64,000 nucleotides of DNA from an uncultured Oscillospiraceae bacterium (GCA_934565655.1 CAKTIE010000007.1:21444-85443), one strand, 5' to 3'; shown: positions 1-8,777, counted from the first letter of the stretch. A program made the numbers and translations. The notes: generated from the letters alone by a model not told the origin.

Positions 1-164
1 GCAAGGCCCTCCATCTTCTCCATCTGCTCTTTCGTGACGGTGAAGGTCTCGGGAGTGGTCTCGTCGGCGGCAGCCTCCGTATTCTCCGTTTCCTCCGTTA
101 CGGGAGCGGCGGTCTCGTTTTCCGGCTCCTGTGCGGGGATATCCTTTTTCTTCTTATCGCTCAT
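1..164 (-). CDS. grpE: GrpE nucleotide exchange factor, N-terminal part
   Basis: Only the first 54 codons are in the window; the gene runs off the left edge. The visible part opens MSDKKKKDIPAQ and continues as a low-complexity acidic tail rich in Glu, Thr and Ala, then KEQMEKMEG, as in the disordered N-terminus of GrpE. The conserved dimer and beta domains lie outside, so the call rests mainly on context: it follows hrcA and its ATG overlaps the hrcA stop by 4 bases (ATGA), as in hrcA-grpE-dnaK operons. GrpE releases ADP from DnaK. It should be expressed from the CIRCE-controlled promoter upstream of hrcA. Confidence 0.85.
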   Translation of the reverse strand, partial: MSDKKKKDIPAQEPENETAAPVTEETENTEAAADETTPETFTVTKEQMEKMEGL

Positions 165-1210
165 TGTATCTCATTCTCCTTTGGGGGAAGTTGGTGCTTT
201 CCGAACATGCGGGTCAGGCTCTCGGCAAAATAGCTGAGGCGGGCCGCCACGGTGGCGTAATCCATACGGGTGGGGCCTACCACGCCCACAAGGCCCCGCA
301 TGCCGTCACCGATGTCATAGCTGGCCACCACCACGCTGCTCTCCTTCAGGGCGTCGTTGACGTTTTCCGGCCCGATGAGGATCTGCATGGACTGACCTCC
401 GGCAGGGACCGGAAGGTCCTCCTTGCTGTCCACCATGAAGTGCATCAGGTCGTGGGCCTTGTCGATATCCCGGAACTCCGGGAATTTCAGCAGCTGGCTG
501 GCACCGTTGGTGAACACCTCGTGCTGTTGGGTCTCCTTGAGAAGTCCGGCGGCGTATTCCACCACCTGATTCAGCAGCAGGAACCAGTCACCGCTGACCT
601 GATCCGACAGGTTCATCAGATGGGCGTTCATCTCCTCGGCGCCGATGCCGGTGAAGTGGGTGTTCAGCAGGTGGCTCAGCTCCGGCAGCGCCTCCGCCGC
701 CAGCGGCAGCGTCAGGCGCATCAGCTGGCTTTTCACCCGGCTGTCCGACAGCATCACCACGGCGATGACCGACGCGGCGTCCACGGCGATCAGCTCGAAG
801 CGCCGCACGGTGGCGGCGGCGGTGTGATCCGCCACGGCGTAGGTGGGGTAATCCACGAAGCTGGACACCATCTGGCCGGTCTTGGCGATCACCTGATCAG
901 TGCCCTTCAGCTCCTGCTGTAAGGTGCTGTTGATCCGGGCGGCCTCCTCGTCAGAGATGGGCTTGCGCTCCATCAGCTCGTTGACGTACAGCCGGTAGCC
1001 CAGCGGCGACGGGATGCGTCCCGCGCTGGTATGGGGCTGCTCCAGGTAGCCCATGTCGCTGAGCTCCGCCAGCTCGTTGCGGACGGTGGCAGAGCTGACC
1101 TTTTCCGGCATCCGCTCCGCGATGGCCTTGGAACCCAGCGGCTCGGCGGTGTCGATATAGCTCTCCACCACGATCTTCAATATTTGCTTTTTTCGCGCTG
1201 TCAATTCCAT
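161..1210 (-). CDS. hrcA: Heat-inducible transcription repressor HrcA
   Basis: 349 residues, the usual HrcA length. The N-terminus (LTARKKQILKIVVESYIDTA, then PLGSKAIAERM and SSATVRNELAELSDMGYLEQPHTSAGRIPS) is the characteristic winged-helix region. The rest is the GAF-like and dimerisation part. HrcA represses class I heat-shock operons by binding CIRCE and is stabilised by GroEL (family knowledge). It is the first gene of its operon, with a CIRCE element 13 bases upstream of its start, so it is autoregulated; its stop overlaps grpE. Confidence 0.97.
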   Translation of the reverse strand: MELTARKKQILKIVVESYIDTAEPLGSKAIAERMPEKVSSATVRNELAELSDMGYLEQPHTSAGRIPSPLGYRLYVNELMERKPISDEEAARINSTLQQELKGTDQVIAKTGQMVSSFVDYPTYAVADHTAAATVRRFELIAVDAASVIAVVMLSDSRVKSQLMRLTLPLAAEALPELSHLLNTHFTGIGAEEMNAHLMNLSDQVSGDWFLLLNQVVEYAAGLLKETQQHEVFTNGASQLLKFPEFRDIDKAHDLMHFMVDSKEDLPVPAGGQSMQILIGPENVNDALKESSVVVASYDIGDGMRGLVGVVGPTRMDYATVAARLSYFAESLTRMFGKHQLPPKENEIQ

Positions 1211-1223
1211 GGCTTTTCTCCGT

Positions 1224-1250
1224 TTAGCACTCGTTATCTCTGAGTGCTAA
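1224..1250 (-). promoter_or_regulatory. CIRCE operator
   Basis: A perfect 9-9-9 match to CIRCE: TTAGCACTC, a nine-base spacer, then GAGTGCTAA. It lies between the hrcA promoter and start codon and is the HrcA binding site. Confidence 0.98.
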
Positions 1251-1253
1251 ACC

Positions 1254-1282
1254 AGTGTACCACCGACGGGAGCGAATGTCAA
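1254..1282 (-). promoter_or_regulatory. Sigma-A promoter of hrcA-grpE
   Basis: Read on the minus strand, a consensus TTGACA (1282-1277) is followed after exactly 17 bases by TACACT (1259-1254). The transcription start would fall inside the CIRCE element, so bound HrcA would block initiation. Confidence 0.85.
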
Positions 1283-1330
1283 GGGCTGCAACGTTGAATT
1301 ATTTGTGAACAAAATCCCGCAAGGCATAAG

Positions 1331-1361
1331 AAAATGGCGATGAATTTCTTCATCGCCATTT
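1331..1361 (-). terminator. Intrinsic terminator of the GntR gene
   Basis: A perfect 12-bp stem (AATGGCGATGAA with its complement, loop 1345-1348) lies 20 bases after the GntR stop. On the minus strand the stem is followed by TTTTCTT. Confidence 0.8.
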
Positions 1362-1380
1362 ATCGTATGAATATCCGCCG

Positions 1381-2157
1381 TCAGTCGATGCTGCGGTTGA
1401 AGTGGATACCGGATTTCTGCATATGTACATCCAGCCGGACACGGTCGCCCCGGATAAAGCTGCGGGTATACTCGTACACGCGGCCATCCTCGGTACGGGT
1501 GCGGCGCTGGTGATAGAAGGCGCAGCTGCCCGGCTCCACGCCCAGCAGTCCGGCGCTGTCGCTGTCCAGGGTCACGGCCTCGTAGCTCTCCTCCGCGGCA
1601 AAGGGTGTGATGCCCACATGGTACAGTAGGGAGTAAAAGCTGTGGGTCTGTACCATGTCGCGGGTCAGGTTGGGATAGATGTACTGGGGATAATAGCTGG
1701 TCTCAAGGATCAGCGGCTCGCCGTCCACGTTGCGGATACGGGTGAAGCAGTAGACCGGCGTACCCTCCCGCAGCTCCATCTTGTCGCAGACGATGGCGGA
1801 GGGGGTGGTGATCTGGAAATCCACCAGCGTGCTGCTGGGTTCCTTGCCCATGGAGGATACCTCGGTGGTGAAGGAGTACCGGACGCCCCGGCGGTTGGTG
1901 GACGGGTCGGCCACGAAGGTGCCCCGGCCCCGCTTGCGGACCACAAGGCCCTCCTCCTCCAGCTCGCCGATGGCCTGGCGGACGGTGTTGCGGCTGATGT
2001 TCAGCGTGCGGCACAGCTCCGCCTCGCTGGGCAGCAGGTCGCCCACCGCCAGCACCCCGGTGGAGATGTTGCGCTTGATGATGCCCACCAGCTGGGCATA
2101 CAGAGAGATATCGCTGTCCAGCGACAGCTTCGCGTTCAAAAGTGCGTTGCTTTCCAT
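1381..2157 (-). CDS. GntR-family transcriptional regulator (HutC/UTRA type)
   Basis: 258 residues from the ATG at 2157, chosen because AGGAAAGG lies just upstream; an open frame extends further 5' but has no ribosome site. Residues about 15-80 form the GntR winged helix (LYAQLVGIIKRNISTG, LPSEAELCRTLNISRNTVRQAI, VVRKRGRGTFVAD). The rest is a UTRA effector domain (EGTPVYCFTRIRNVDGEPLILE, RTRTEDGRVYEYTRSFIRGD). UTRA regulators usually sense small sugars, amino acids or their phosphates; the ligand cannot be read here. It is a single-gene unit with its own terminator. Confidence 0.92.
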   Translation of the reverse strand: MESNALLNAKLSLDSDISLYAQLVGIIKRNISTGVLAVGDLLPSEAELCRTLNISRNTVRQAIGELEEEGLVVRKRGRGTFVADPSTNRRGVRYSFTTEVSSMGKEPSSTLVDFQITTPSAIVCDKMELREGTPVYCFTRIRNVDGEPLILETSYYPQYIYPNLTRDMVQTHSFYSLLYHVGITPFAAEESYEAVTLDSDSAGLLGVEPGSCAFYHQRRTRTEDGRVYEYTRSFIRGDRVRLDVHMQKSGIHFNRSID

Positions 2158-2193
2158 AATGCGGATGTTTCCTTTCCTGCGCGCCCAACGGCG

Positions 2194-2231
2194 CTTGTAC
2201 CTATTGTACCATACATTCCATGAAAAAGAAA
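2194..2231 (-). promoter_or_regulatory. Probable promoter and operator of the GntR gene
   Basis: On the minus strand a TACAAT -10 box (2208-2203) sits inside the tandem repeat GGTACAATAGGTACAA. The -35 is poor. Repeated GGTACAA across a -10 box would suit an autorepressor site, but this is inference. Confidence 0.4.
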
Positions 2232-2360
2232 GAGGGATTTTCCGGAAAAGCACTTTTTCGCAAAAAATCACGAAATATATGGCGGCGGCAGGCCGAAAAG
2301 CGGCAGACCGCACAAGGGAAATTTTGGAAATACGCGGTATGATGGCCTTCTAAATGTGCC

Positions 2361-2396
2361 TAGGAAAAAAGCCGCCATGAAGGCGGCGTTTTTCCT
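2361..2396 (-). terminator. Intrinsic terminator of gap
   Basis: A GCCGCC/GGCGGC stem with a 5-base loop is followed on the minus strand by TTTTTT. It lies about 55 bases after the gap stop codon; the plus-strand side also carries a T-run. Confidence 0.85.
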
Positions 2397-2446
2397 GGAA
2401 CAAAAAAGAAGGAAAACTTGAAAGTTTGAAAATAGCTTAGTAATGT

Positions 2447-3586
<1,140 letters not shown>

Positions 3587-3591
3587 TCAGC

Positions 3592-3620
3592 TTGTTTTTC
3601 TTTTGTTCATTTGGTATGAT
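3592..3620 (+). promoter_or_regulatory. Sigma-A promoter of the kinase-like gene at 3699
   Basis: TTGTTT, 17-base spacer, TATGAT, reading rightward and divergent from the gap promoter. Confidence 0.65.
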
Positions 3621-3698
3621 GTGGCTGAGCATCCGTCATTTCCCTGTGATAACCCTTCCGGCACAGGGAAAGGCTGACAAGGAAAAGAGGTGGGAGCC

Positions 3699-4505
3699 AT
3701 GGCATTTTTCAGCGAGGAGGAACAGCATATTCTCGGCAAGGTGCTGCCCAATGTGGCCGCGGCACTGCGCACGCCGCTGAATAACCTCCATATGGCCGCC
3801 CAGCGTCTGGCCCCGCAGGACAGCGACTGCGACGAACAGGCCATCCTGCAGCAGAGCTATTACCGGATGCTGCGGCTGGTGGGCAACCTGACCACCGCGC
3901 CGGAGCTGTTGTCGGACGCGGCCTTTGACACGCAGAATCTGGAGCTGGTGGTGTGGCTGGACGAGCTGTGCCGCCAGGCGGACTCCATCGCCCGGGAGGC
4001 CGGTGTGGAGGTGCGGTTCGTCTGCCGGGAGCGGTATGTGATCGCCGCCGTGAACCGGACGTATCTGGAGCGGATGGTGTGGAACCTGCTGAGCAACGCC
4101 CTGAAATTCACCCCCAAGGGCGGCACCATCACCGTGACGCTGGAGGACAGGGGCAAGCAGCTGGTGCTGAGCGTACGGGACACCGGCTGCGGCATCGCGC
4201 CGGAGATCGCCGACACGCTCTTTGACCGGTGGCAGCAGGCGGAACGGATGGAGCTGCCGTCCCACGGCATGGGGCTGGGCCTTCTCATCTGCCGCCGTGC
4301 GGCGGAGGGCCACGGCGGACGGCTGCTGCTGGAGAGCCGGGAGGGCGAGGGCACGCTGGTGACGGTGTCGCTGCCCCACACCCGGCGCAATGACGGCCAG
4401 GTGTGGGAGAGCCGCACCGACTACGCGGGCGGCTTCCCCCATGTGATGATGGAGCTGAGCGACGCGCTGCCCTACCGGGCGTTTTACGAAAAGCATCTGG
4501 ATTGA
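3699..4505 (+). CDS. Histidine-kinase-like ATPase lacking the phospho-acceptor histidine
   Basis: 268 residues from the ATG at 3699, preceded by AAGAGG; a GTG nine bases earlier sits on the ribosome site. No membrane segment or sensor domain is seen. The N-terminal dimerisation helix has VAAALRTPLNNLH where a HisKA H-box would read SHELRTPL, so Ala21 stands at the histidine position. The C-terminal HATPase_c domain looks intact: N-box MVWNLLSNALKFTPKGG, G1 VRDTGCGIAPE, G2 MGLGLLICRRAAEGHGG. It may bind ATP, or a partner, without autophosphorylating. No response regulator is adjacent. It is a single-gene unit divergent from gap. Confidence 0.85.
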   Translation: MAFFSEEEQHILGKVLPNVAAALRTPLNNLHMAAQRLAPQDSDCDEQAILQQSYYRMLRLVGNLTTAPELLSDAAFDTQNLELVVWLDELCRQADSIAREAGVEVRFVCRERYVIAAVNRTYLERMVWNLLSNALKFTPKGGTITVTLEDRGKQLVLSVRDTGCGIAPEIADTLFDRWQQAERMELPSHGMGLGLLICRRAAEGHGGRLLLESREGEGTLVTVSLPHTRRNDGQVWESRTDYAGGFPHVMMELSDALPYRAFYEKHLD

Positions 4506-4520
4506 CGAAAGATTTCACTT

Positions 4521-4551
4521 GACCCCGGCGAAAGCCGGGGTTACACTTTTA
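4521..4551 (+). terminator. Terminator after the kinase-like gene
   Basis: CCCCGGC, a GAAA tetraloop and GCCGGGG (4523-4540), followed by TTACACTTTT. Confidence 0.75.
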
Positions 4552-4603
4552 TATAAACGTATATCCAAATGTATTCTACCCCAAACAACAGCGAGGTAAA
4601 CCT

Positions 4604-5668
4604 ATGGAGCAAAACAAAGGAAATCGGGTATTGGTGGCCATGTCCGGCGGCGTGGACAGCTCCGCCGCGGCGCTGCTGCTGCAGCGGCAGGGCTACGACT
4701 GCGACGGGGCCATGCTGAAGCTGATCCCCAATAGCGACAGCCGCTGCTGCAGCGCCGATGACGCCGAGGACGCCCGCGCGGTGGCCTACCGGCTGGGGAT
4801 GAAGTTCTATGTGTTCAACGAGGTGGACGCCTTCCGCCGGGACGTGATGGAGCATTTTACGGCGGAGTACTGCGCGGGCCGCACGCCAAACCCCTGCATC
4901 GACTGCAACCGCTGCCTGAAGTTCGGCGCGCTGCTGGACCGGGCGGTGACGCTGGGGTACAACTTCATCGCCACGGGACACTATGCCCGGGTGATCTACG
5001 ACGAGACGGCGCGGCGCTACCGCCTGCTGCGGGGTGCGGATCGCCGGAAGGATCAGAGCTATGTGCTGTACCAGTTGACCCAGTATCAGCTCGCTCACCT
5101 GCTGCTGCCGGTGGGGGACTATGACAAGCCCGCCATCCGGGAGAACGCCCGTGAGGCGGGGCTGCTGAACGCCGGCAAATCCGACAGCCAGGACATCTGC
5201 TTCGTGCCGGATGGTGACTATGTGTCGTTTTTGCAGTCCCAGGGCGTGACGCTGGAGCCGGGCGATTTCGTGGACGAGGAGGGCCATGTGCTGGGACGGC
5301 ACCGGGGTCTCCCCTGCTACACCATCGGGCAGGGCAAGGGCCTTGGCATCGCGGTGGGGAAGCATGTGTATGTGCTGGCCAAGAACGGGGCCGACAACAC
5401 CATCGTATTGGGAGACAACGACAGGCTGTTCCGCCGGGAGCTGACGGCGAACCGGGTCAACTGGATCGCCGGTGAGGCCCCGGCCGCGCCCTTCCGCTGT
5501 ACCGCCAAGACCCGGTACAGTCAGGTGGAGGCCCCGGCGCTGGCGGAGCCGCTGCCGGAGGGCCGGGTGCGGCTGACCTTCGACGAGCCCCAGCGGGCCA
5601 TCACTGCCGGACAGGCGGCGGTGCTCTACGACGGCGACGAGGTGCTGGGCGGCGGAACCATTGAATAA
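4604..5668 (+). CDS. mnmA: tRNA-specific 2-thiouridylase MnmA
   Basis: 354 residues, the usual length. An adenylating PP-loop, MSGGVDSS, lies near the N-terminus. NPCIDCNRCLKF carries the first catalytic cysteine and DICFVPDGDY the second. The C-terminal part (LGRHRGLPCYTIGQGKGLGIA, then the beta-barrel) matches the family. It places sulfur on U34 of tRNA Lys, Glu and Gln, taking it from a cysteine desulfurase that is not encoded nearby. Ribosome site GAGGT precedes the ATG. It is a single-gene unit. Confidence 0.97.
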   Translation: MEQNKGNRVLVAMSGGVDSSAAALLLQRQGYDCDGAMLKLIPNSDSRCCSADDAEDARAVAYRLGMKFYVFNEVDAFRRDVMEHFTAEYCAGRTPNPCIDCNRCLKFGALLDRAVTLGYNFIATGHYARVIYDETARRYRLLRGADRRKDQSYVLYQLTQYQLAHLLLPVGDYDKPAIRENAREAGLLNAGKSDSQDICFVPDGDYVSFLQSQGVTLEPGDFVDEEGHVLGRHRGLPCYTIGQGKGLGIAVGKHVYVLAKNGADNTIVLGDNDRLFRRELTANRVNWIAGEAPAAPFRCTAKTRYSQVEAPALAEPLPEGRVRLTFDEPQRAITAGQAAVLYDGDEVLGGGTIE

Positions 5669-5712
5669 AGGCATCAGAAGAGCGCCCATAGGGCGCTCTT
5701 CTGATGCCTTTT
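5668..5712. terminator. Bidirectional terminator between mnmA and the LysR gene
   Basis: A perfect 20-bp stem (5668-5687 with 5691-5710) and a 3-base loop starting in the mnmA stop codon. T-runs on both strands let it serve the convergent genes mnmA and lysR. Confidence 0.9.
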
Positions 5713-5736
5713 AGTGAAAAGTGAAGAATTACGGGA

Positions 5737-6627
5737 TCAGCCCTCCAGCGCGCCGTTGACCAGCACCCAGTGGCGGACATGCTCGATGAACCGCCGGGTG
5801 GACAGGGACAGGGCGTTCTTATCCTTGACGCAGATGCCGATGTTGCGGTAGAAGGGCCGGGGCAGCTGGCAGGCCACCAGCGGATAGGCGCACCGCTGGA
5901 GCATCAGCTCCTCCATGATGCTGATGCCCAGACCGCTGGACACCATGGCCAGAATGGTCTGATCCTGCTGCACCGTGTACTGGATGTTGGGATGGATGTT
6001 CAGGGTGTCGAACACCTCCTGTATCTCATAGTCGTCGCCCTCGTCCAGCAGGATCACCGGATACTGCTCCAGCGCCTCCGGCGGGAAGGGGTCGCGGCCC
6101 GCCAGCGGATGATCGCAGGGGACGATGACCTTCCACTGATCCCGCTGCAGCAGCCAGTAGTCCAGATGGGGCTCCGTAGGCAGGCTGATGAAGCCGCAGT
6201 CCGCCTGCCCGTGGGTGACCCAATCCTCGATCTCATTATTGAAATTGGAGGGCAGCAGCTCAAACTCGATCCGGGGATAGATCTCCTGAAAGCTTTTCAG
6301 GATGTAGGGCATCCATTTCTCCGACACGCTGGTGAAGGTGGCCACCCGCACAAGGCCGGTGTCCAGTCCCCGCAGGTCGGCGGCCTTCTGCTCCAGCTGG
6401 TGCTGGAGGGCGCACATCTGCTGGAAATAGGGCAGCAGCGCCCGGCCGTCCGCCGTCAGGGATACGCCGCCGTGGCTGCGCACCACCAGCTTCGTCCCCA
6501 GCTCCGTTTCCAGCGAGCTGACGGCGTGGCTGATGCCGGACTGGGTGAAATTCAGCTCCTGGGCGGCGCGGGTGAAGCTGCCGCACTCCGCTGCCTTCAG
6601 CAGGATCTCGTATTTGGTCAGACTCAT
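5737..6627 (-). CDS. LysR-family transcriptional regulator
   Basis: 296 residues, typical for the family. Residues 1-60 are the winged helix (YEILLKAAECGSFTRAAQEL, NFTQSGISHAVSSLETELG). The rest is a periplasmic-binding-protein-like effector domain with RVATFTSVSEKWMPYILK and GLGISIMEEL. The ligand is unknown. The gene faces away from a 25-codon gene across a 153-bp gap holding a dyad with LysR-type spacing. That arrangement suggests the small gene is its target. Confidence 0.93.
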   Translation of the reverse strand: MSLTKYEILLKAAECGSFTRAAQELNFTQSGISHAVSSLETELGTKLVVRSHGGVSLTADGRALLPYFQQMCALQHQLEQKAADLRGLDTGLVRVATFTSVSEKWMPYILKSFQEIYPRIEFELLPSNFNNEIEDWVTHGQADCGFISLPTEPHLDYWLLQRDQWKVIVPCDHPLAGRDPFPPEALEQYPVILLDEGDDYEIQEVFDTLNIHPNIQYTVQQDQTILAMVSSGLGISIMEELMLQRCAYPLVACQLPRPFYRNIGICVKDKNALSLSTRRFIEHVRHWVLVNGALEG

Positions 6628-6684
6628 GGTGATCCCCTCCTCTCCCCTATTGTAACAAGCTTCTTAACGGAGTTCAAACATTTT

Positions 6685-6745
6685 TTCATGAAAATGATGA
6701 AAATGGTGTGTTTTACAAATGGAGTAAGCTGTGATATCTTATAAT
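6685..6745 (+). promoter_or_regulatory. Candidate LysR-type activator site and -10 box for the 25-aa gene
   Basis: A dyad TTCAT-N7-ATGAA (6685-6701) lies about 59 bases before the start expected from a consensus TATAAT (6740-6745). There is no recognisable -35 box at 16-18 bases. A good -10 without a -35, plus a dyad near -60, is the usual layout of LysR-activated promoters; that reading is inference. Confidence 0.5.
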
Positions 6746-6780
6746 CAACCCGGGAACACAATAAGAAAGGAGCGACGGTT

Positions 6781-6858
6781 ATGGGTCTGAATCTTCTGCT
6801 GGCCGGTCTGGCTGTACTGCTGGTGGTCGTGGGCGTCGTCAGCCGTGTGACCAAGTGA
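6781..6858 (+). CDS. Small hydrophobic membrane peptide (25 aa)
   Basis: Twenty-five codons from an ATG preceded at ideal distance by AAAGGAG. The peptide begins MGLNLLLAGL, continues with an unbroken run of Leu, Val, Ala and Gly long enough for one membrane helix, and ends SRVTK. A terminator follows 51 bases later, so it is a complete transcription unit. I do not recognise a family. Possibilities are a regulatory membrane microprotein or a type I toxin-like peptide. Neighbouring LysR suggests inducible expression. Confidence 0.7.
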   Translation: MGLNLLLAGLAVLLVVVGVVSRVTK

Positions 6859-6909
6859 CGCAGCATTGTGTCCATACGGGCAAACACATGAGATTTCCAA
6901 TTTATGGTA

Positions 6910-6948
6910 AAGCAAACGCCGAGCTGTCGCCCGGCGTTTGCTTTTTTG
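6910..6948 (+). terminator. Terminator of the 25-aa gene
   Basis: A perfect 12-bp stem (AAGCAAACGCCG, 6910-6921, with 6932-6943) runs directly into TTTTTT. Confidence 0.9.
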
Positions 6949-6961
6949 GATTTGTTATTGA

Positions 6962-7160
6962 TTGGAAGTTTCGCCCTCCGGGGCGAGACACTTTTGGCCG
7001 CGGCCCCAAAAGTGTCCAAAAGGGCCGCTTAAACCTGCGGTTTAAGAATCCGCCCACGCTATACCATTTTTTAATTTGGTGTCCCATACCGCGCGTTCAC
7101 AGAACACGGTTGATTTCGTTGTGAATGACGAATCGACTTTCTTCTTGCGCCGCTGCCGCT
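6962..7160 (+). repeat. Structured intergenic element, copy A
   Basis: About 199 bases with three consecutive hairpins: TCGCCC/GGGCGA, ACACTTTTGG/CCAAAAGTGT and CTTAAACC/GGTTTAAG. A diverged tail ends in CGCCGCTGCCGCT. The whole block recurs in reverse at 7207-7404 with compensatory stem changes. No gene is evident in it. Confidence 0.75.
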
Positions 7161-7206
7161 TATGTTCTCAACGGTAGACACCGAAGCGTTTTTCGACGTA
7201 TCCGCC

Positions 7207-7404
7207 AGCGGCAGCGGCGCTGGCGCAGAGACGATTCGATGACGAAACGATACGAAATATTTTGCACAAACGTGTGGTATACAGTATCAAAATCCGAAAA
7301 TGCATAGCGCGCAAGGAAGTCTTGAAACCTGGGTTTCAAATTGTCTTTTTGGGTACTTTTGGGACAACGGCCAAAAGTACCTCGTCCCCGCAGGGACGAA
7401 ACAC
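7207..7404 (-). repeat. Structured intergenic element, copy B (inverted)
   Basis: The reverse complement follows copy A along its length. The stems are TCGTCCC/GGGACGA, GTACTTTTGG/CCAAAAGTAC and TTGAAACC/GGTTTCAA. Each differs from copy A by paired substitutions. Only 46 bases separate the copies. The segment 6949-7466 otherwise shows no convincing gene. Confidence 0.75.
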
Positions 7405-7466
7405 TCCGGTTCCCCGTTGCAGAAAATGTCTTTTTATGATAAGATATGTCGAAGTTGGAAAGAGAG

Positions 7467-8402
7467 ATGAGTACGATGCACAACAAGAAAACCCACACCA
7501 TGTCGCTGGTGTTCGCCATGCTGGCCAGCGCCATTTTCGGCATGAGCTTCATGTTCTCCAAGCTGGCGCTGGCGGTGGCCAAGCCCACGGTGCTGCTGGC
7601 GTTCCGGTTTGCCGTCGCCTTTATCGCCATGACGCTGGTGATCCTGGCCAACGCGCTGATCGGAAGGCTGCGGGGCAGGCCGCTGTTCGCCTTTTCCCTG
7701 AAGGGCAAGCCCATCGGCTCGCTGGTGCTGCTGGGGCTGATCCAGCCGGTGCTGTACTTCTTCTGCGAGAATTACGGCATCCTGTACACCTCCTCCGCCG
7801 TGGCAGGCACCATCATCGCCGTGGTGCCCATCGCCTGCATCCTGATGGATGTGCTGGTGCTGCACGAGAAGGTGACCCGGCGGCAGATCCTGTGCGCGGT
7901 GCTGTGCATCGGGGGTGTGGCGCTGATCTACATGGGCGGCGAGACCCACATTTCCCTGCTGGGTCTGGTGCTGCTGCTGATGACGGTGGGCTGCGACGCG
8001 GCGTACTATACCCTGAGCCACAAGGCGGCGGCGAAGTTCACCGCCTTTGAGGTGACGTATGTGATGTTCACGGTGGGCATGGTGTTCTTCATCCCGGCGG
8101 CGCTGATCCAGGGCGCGGGCCACATGGCGGAGACGTTCCTGCCCGCCGTGCAGAGCGGCAGCTTCTGGGGCGCGGTGATCTATCTGGGGCTGGTGTCCTC
8201 GGTGGTAGCGTACTTCCTGCTGAACTTCGCCAACGCCCACCTGACGGTGTCGGAGGCGTCGCTGTTCAGCAATGTGACCACGGTGGTCAGCGTGCTGGCG
8301 GGCGTGGTGCTGCTGAAGGAGCCCTTCGGCCTGTGGCAGATCATCGGCGTGGTGGTGATCTGCGTCTGCGTCTACGCCGCCAACGCACCGGGGAAAAAGT
8401 AA
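7467..8402 (+). CDS. EamA/DMT-family transporter
   Basis: 311 residues from the ATG at 7467, just after GGAAAGAGAG; ATGs at 7446 and 7476 are alternatives. The protein is almost entirely membrane helices, about ten, in two EamA repeats: SLVFAMLASAIFGMSFMFSKLAL opens the first, and the second includes GAVIYLGLVSSVVAYFLLNFA and ends near LLKEPFGLWQIIGVVVI. The family exports metabolites or amino acids; the substrate is unknown. It stands alone downstream of the inverted element. Confidence 0.9.
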   Translation: MSTMHNKKTHTMSLVFAMLASAIFGMSFMFSKLALAVAKPTVLLAFRFAVAFIAMTLVILANALIGRLRGRPLFAFSLKGKPIGSLVLLGLIQPVLYFFCENYGILYTSSAVAGTIIAVVPIACILMDVLVLHEKVTRRQILCAVLCIGGVALIYMGGETHISLLGLVLLLMTVGCDAAYYTLSHKAAAKFTAFEVTYVMFTVGMVFFIPAALIQGAGHMAETFLPAVQSGSFWGAVIYLGLVSSVVAYFLLNFANAHLTVSEASLFSNVTTVVSVLAGVVLLKEPFGLWQIIGVVVICVCVYAANAPGKK

Positions 8403-8419
8403 CCGATGGTATTTTTTTA

Positions 8420-8532
8420 GGCCCCCTTGTGTAAAGGGGGCTGTCACCGAAGGTTACTGGGGGATTGACGGTTGATGGTCAACCCCTCCGTCACGGCATA
8501 CGCCGTGCCACCTCCCCTTACACAGGGGAGGC
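8420..8532. repeat. Palindromic intergenic repeat (about 113 bp)
   Basis: Both ends are themselves hairpins: GCCCCCTTGTGTAAAGGGGGC at the left and GCCTCCCC/GGGGAGGC-type at the right. The ends are related as inverted repeats, and CCCCTCCGTCACGGC lies between. I recall similar elements as common in gut Clostridia; this was not searched here. No coding function is seen. Confidence 0.7.
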
Positions 8533-8556
8533 TTTTGTTGCGCCACCGCCTGACGA

Positions 8557-8590
8557 GAAAAACCGCCCTTACGGGCGGTTTTTATTCTTC
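8557..8590 (-). terminator. Terminator of the 49-aa gene
   Basis: An ACCGCCC/GGGCGGT stem with a TTA loop and A/T tracts on both sides. The same stem-loop recurs at 9000-9022. Confidence 0.8.
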
Positions 8591-8731
8591 GGAAGCATAG
8601 ATGTCCTCTGCCTTTTGTTGGGCCGCAATCAGACACTCCATTGCCCTTGTCGCTTCAGAATGGACAAGGAGTTCGATCGCGTCAGTAACGGCGTTGAATA
8701 ACGTTGTATAATATCCGGGTAAATCTTCCAT
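8582..8731 (-). CDS. Small acidic protein of unknown function (49 aa)
   Basis: Starts MEDLPGYYTTLFNAVTDAIE and ends in SEE. GAGGTG precedes the ATG by 7 bases, and a terminator follows the stop directly. The predicted protein is helical and acidic with no recognised domain. It is divergent from a ribbon-helix-helix gene 97 bp away. Both genes end in the same GAAGAATAA codons followed by the same terminator, so they look like one unit. A toxin-antitoxin or regulator-partner role is possible but unproven. Confidence 0.7.
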   Translation of the reverse strand: MEDLPGYYTTLFNAVTDAIELLVHSEATRAMECLIAAQQKAEDIYASEE

Positions 8732-8762
8732 GTATTTCACCTCACATTTTGTGCTACAAAAT

Positions 8763-8777
8763 ATAATGCATCATTAT
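8763..8777. promoter_or_regulatory. Candidate operator between the divergent small genes
   Basis: ATAATG-CAT-CATTAT dyad in a strongly AT-rich 97-bp gap. A half copy (TGCATTAT) overlaps the start region of the gene at 8829. It could be the binding site of the ribbon-helix-helix protein. Confidence 0.4.
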
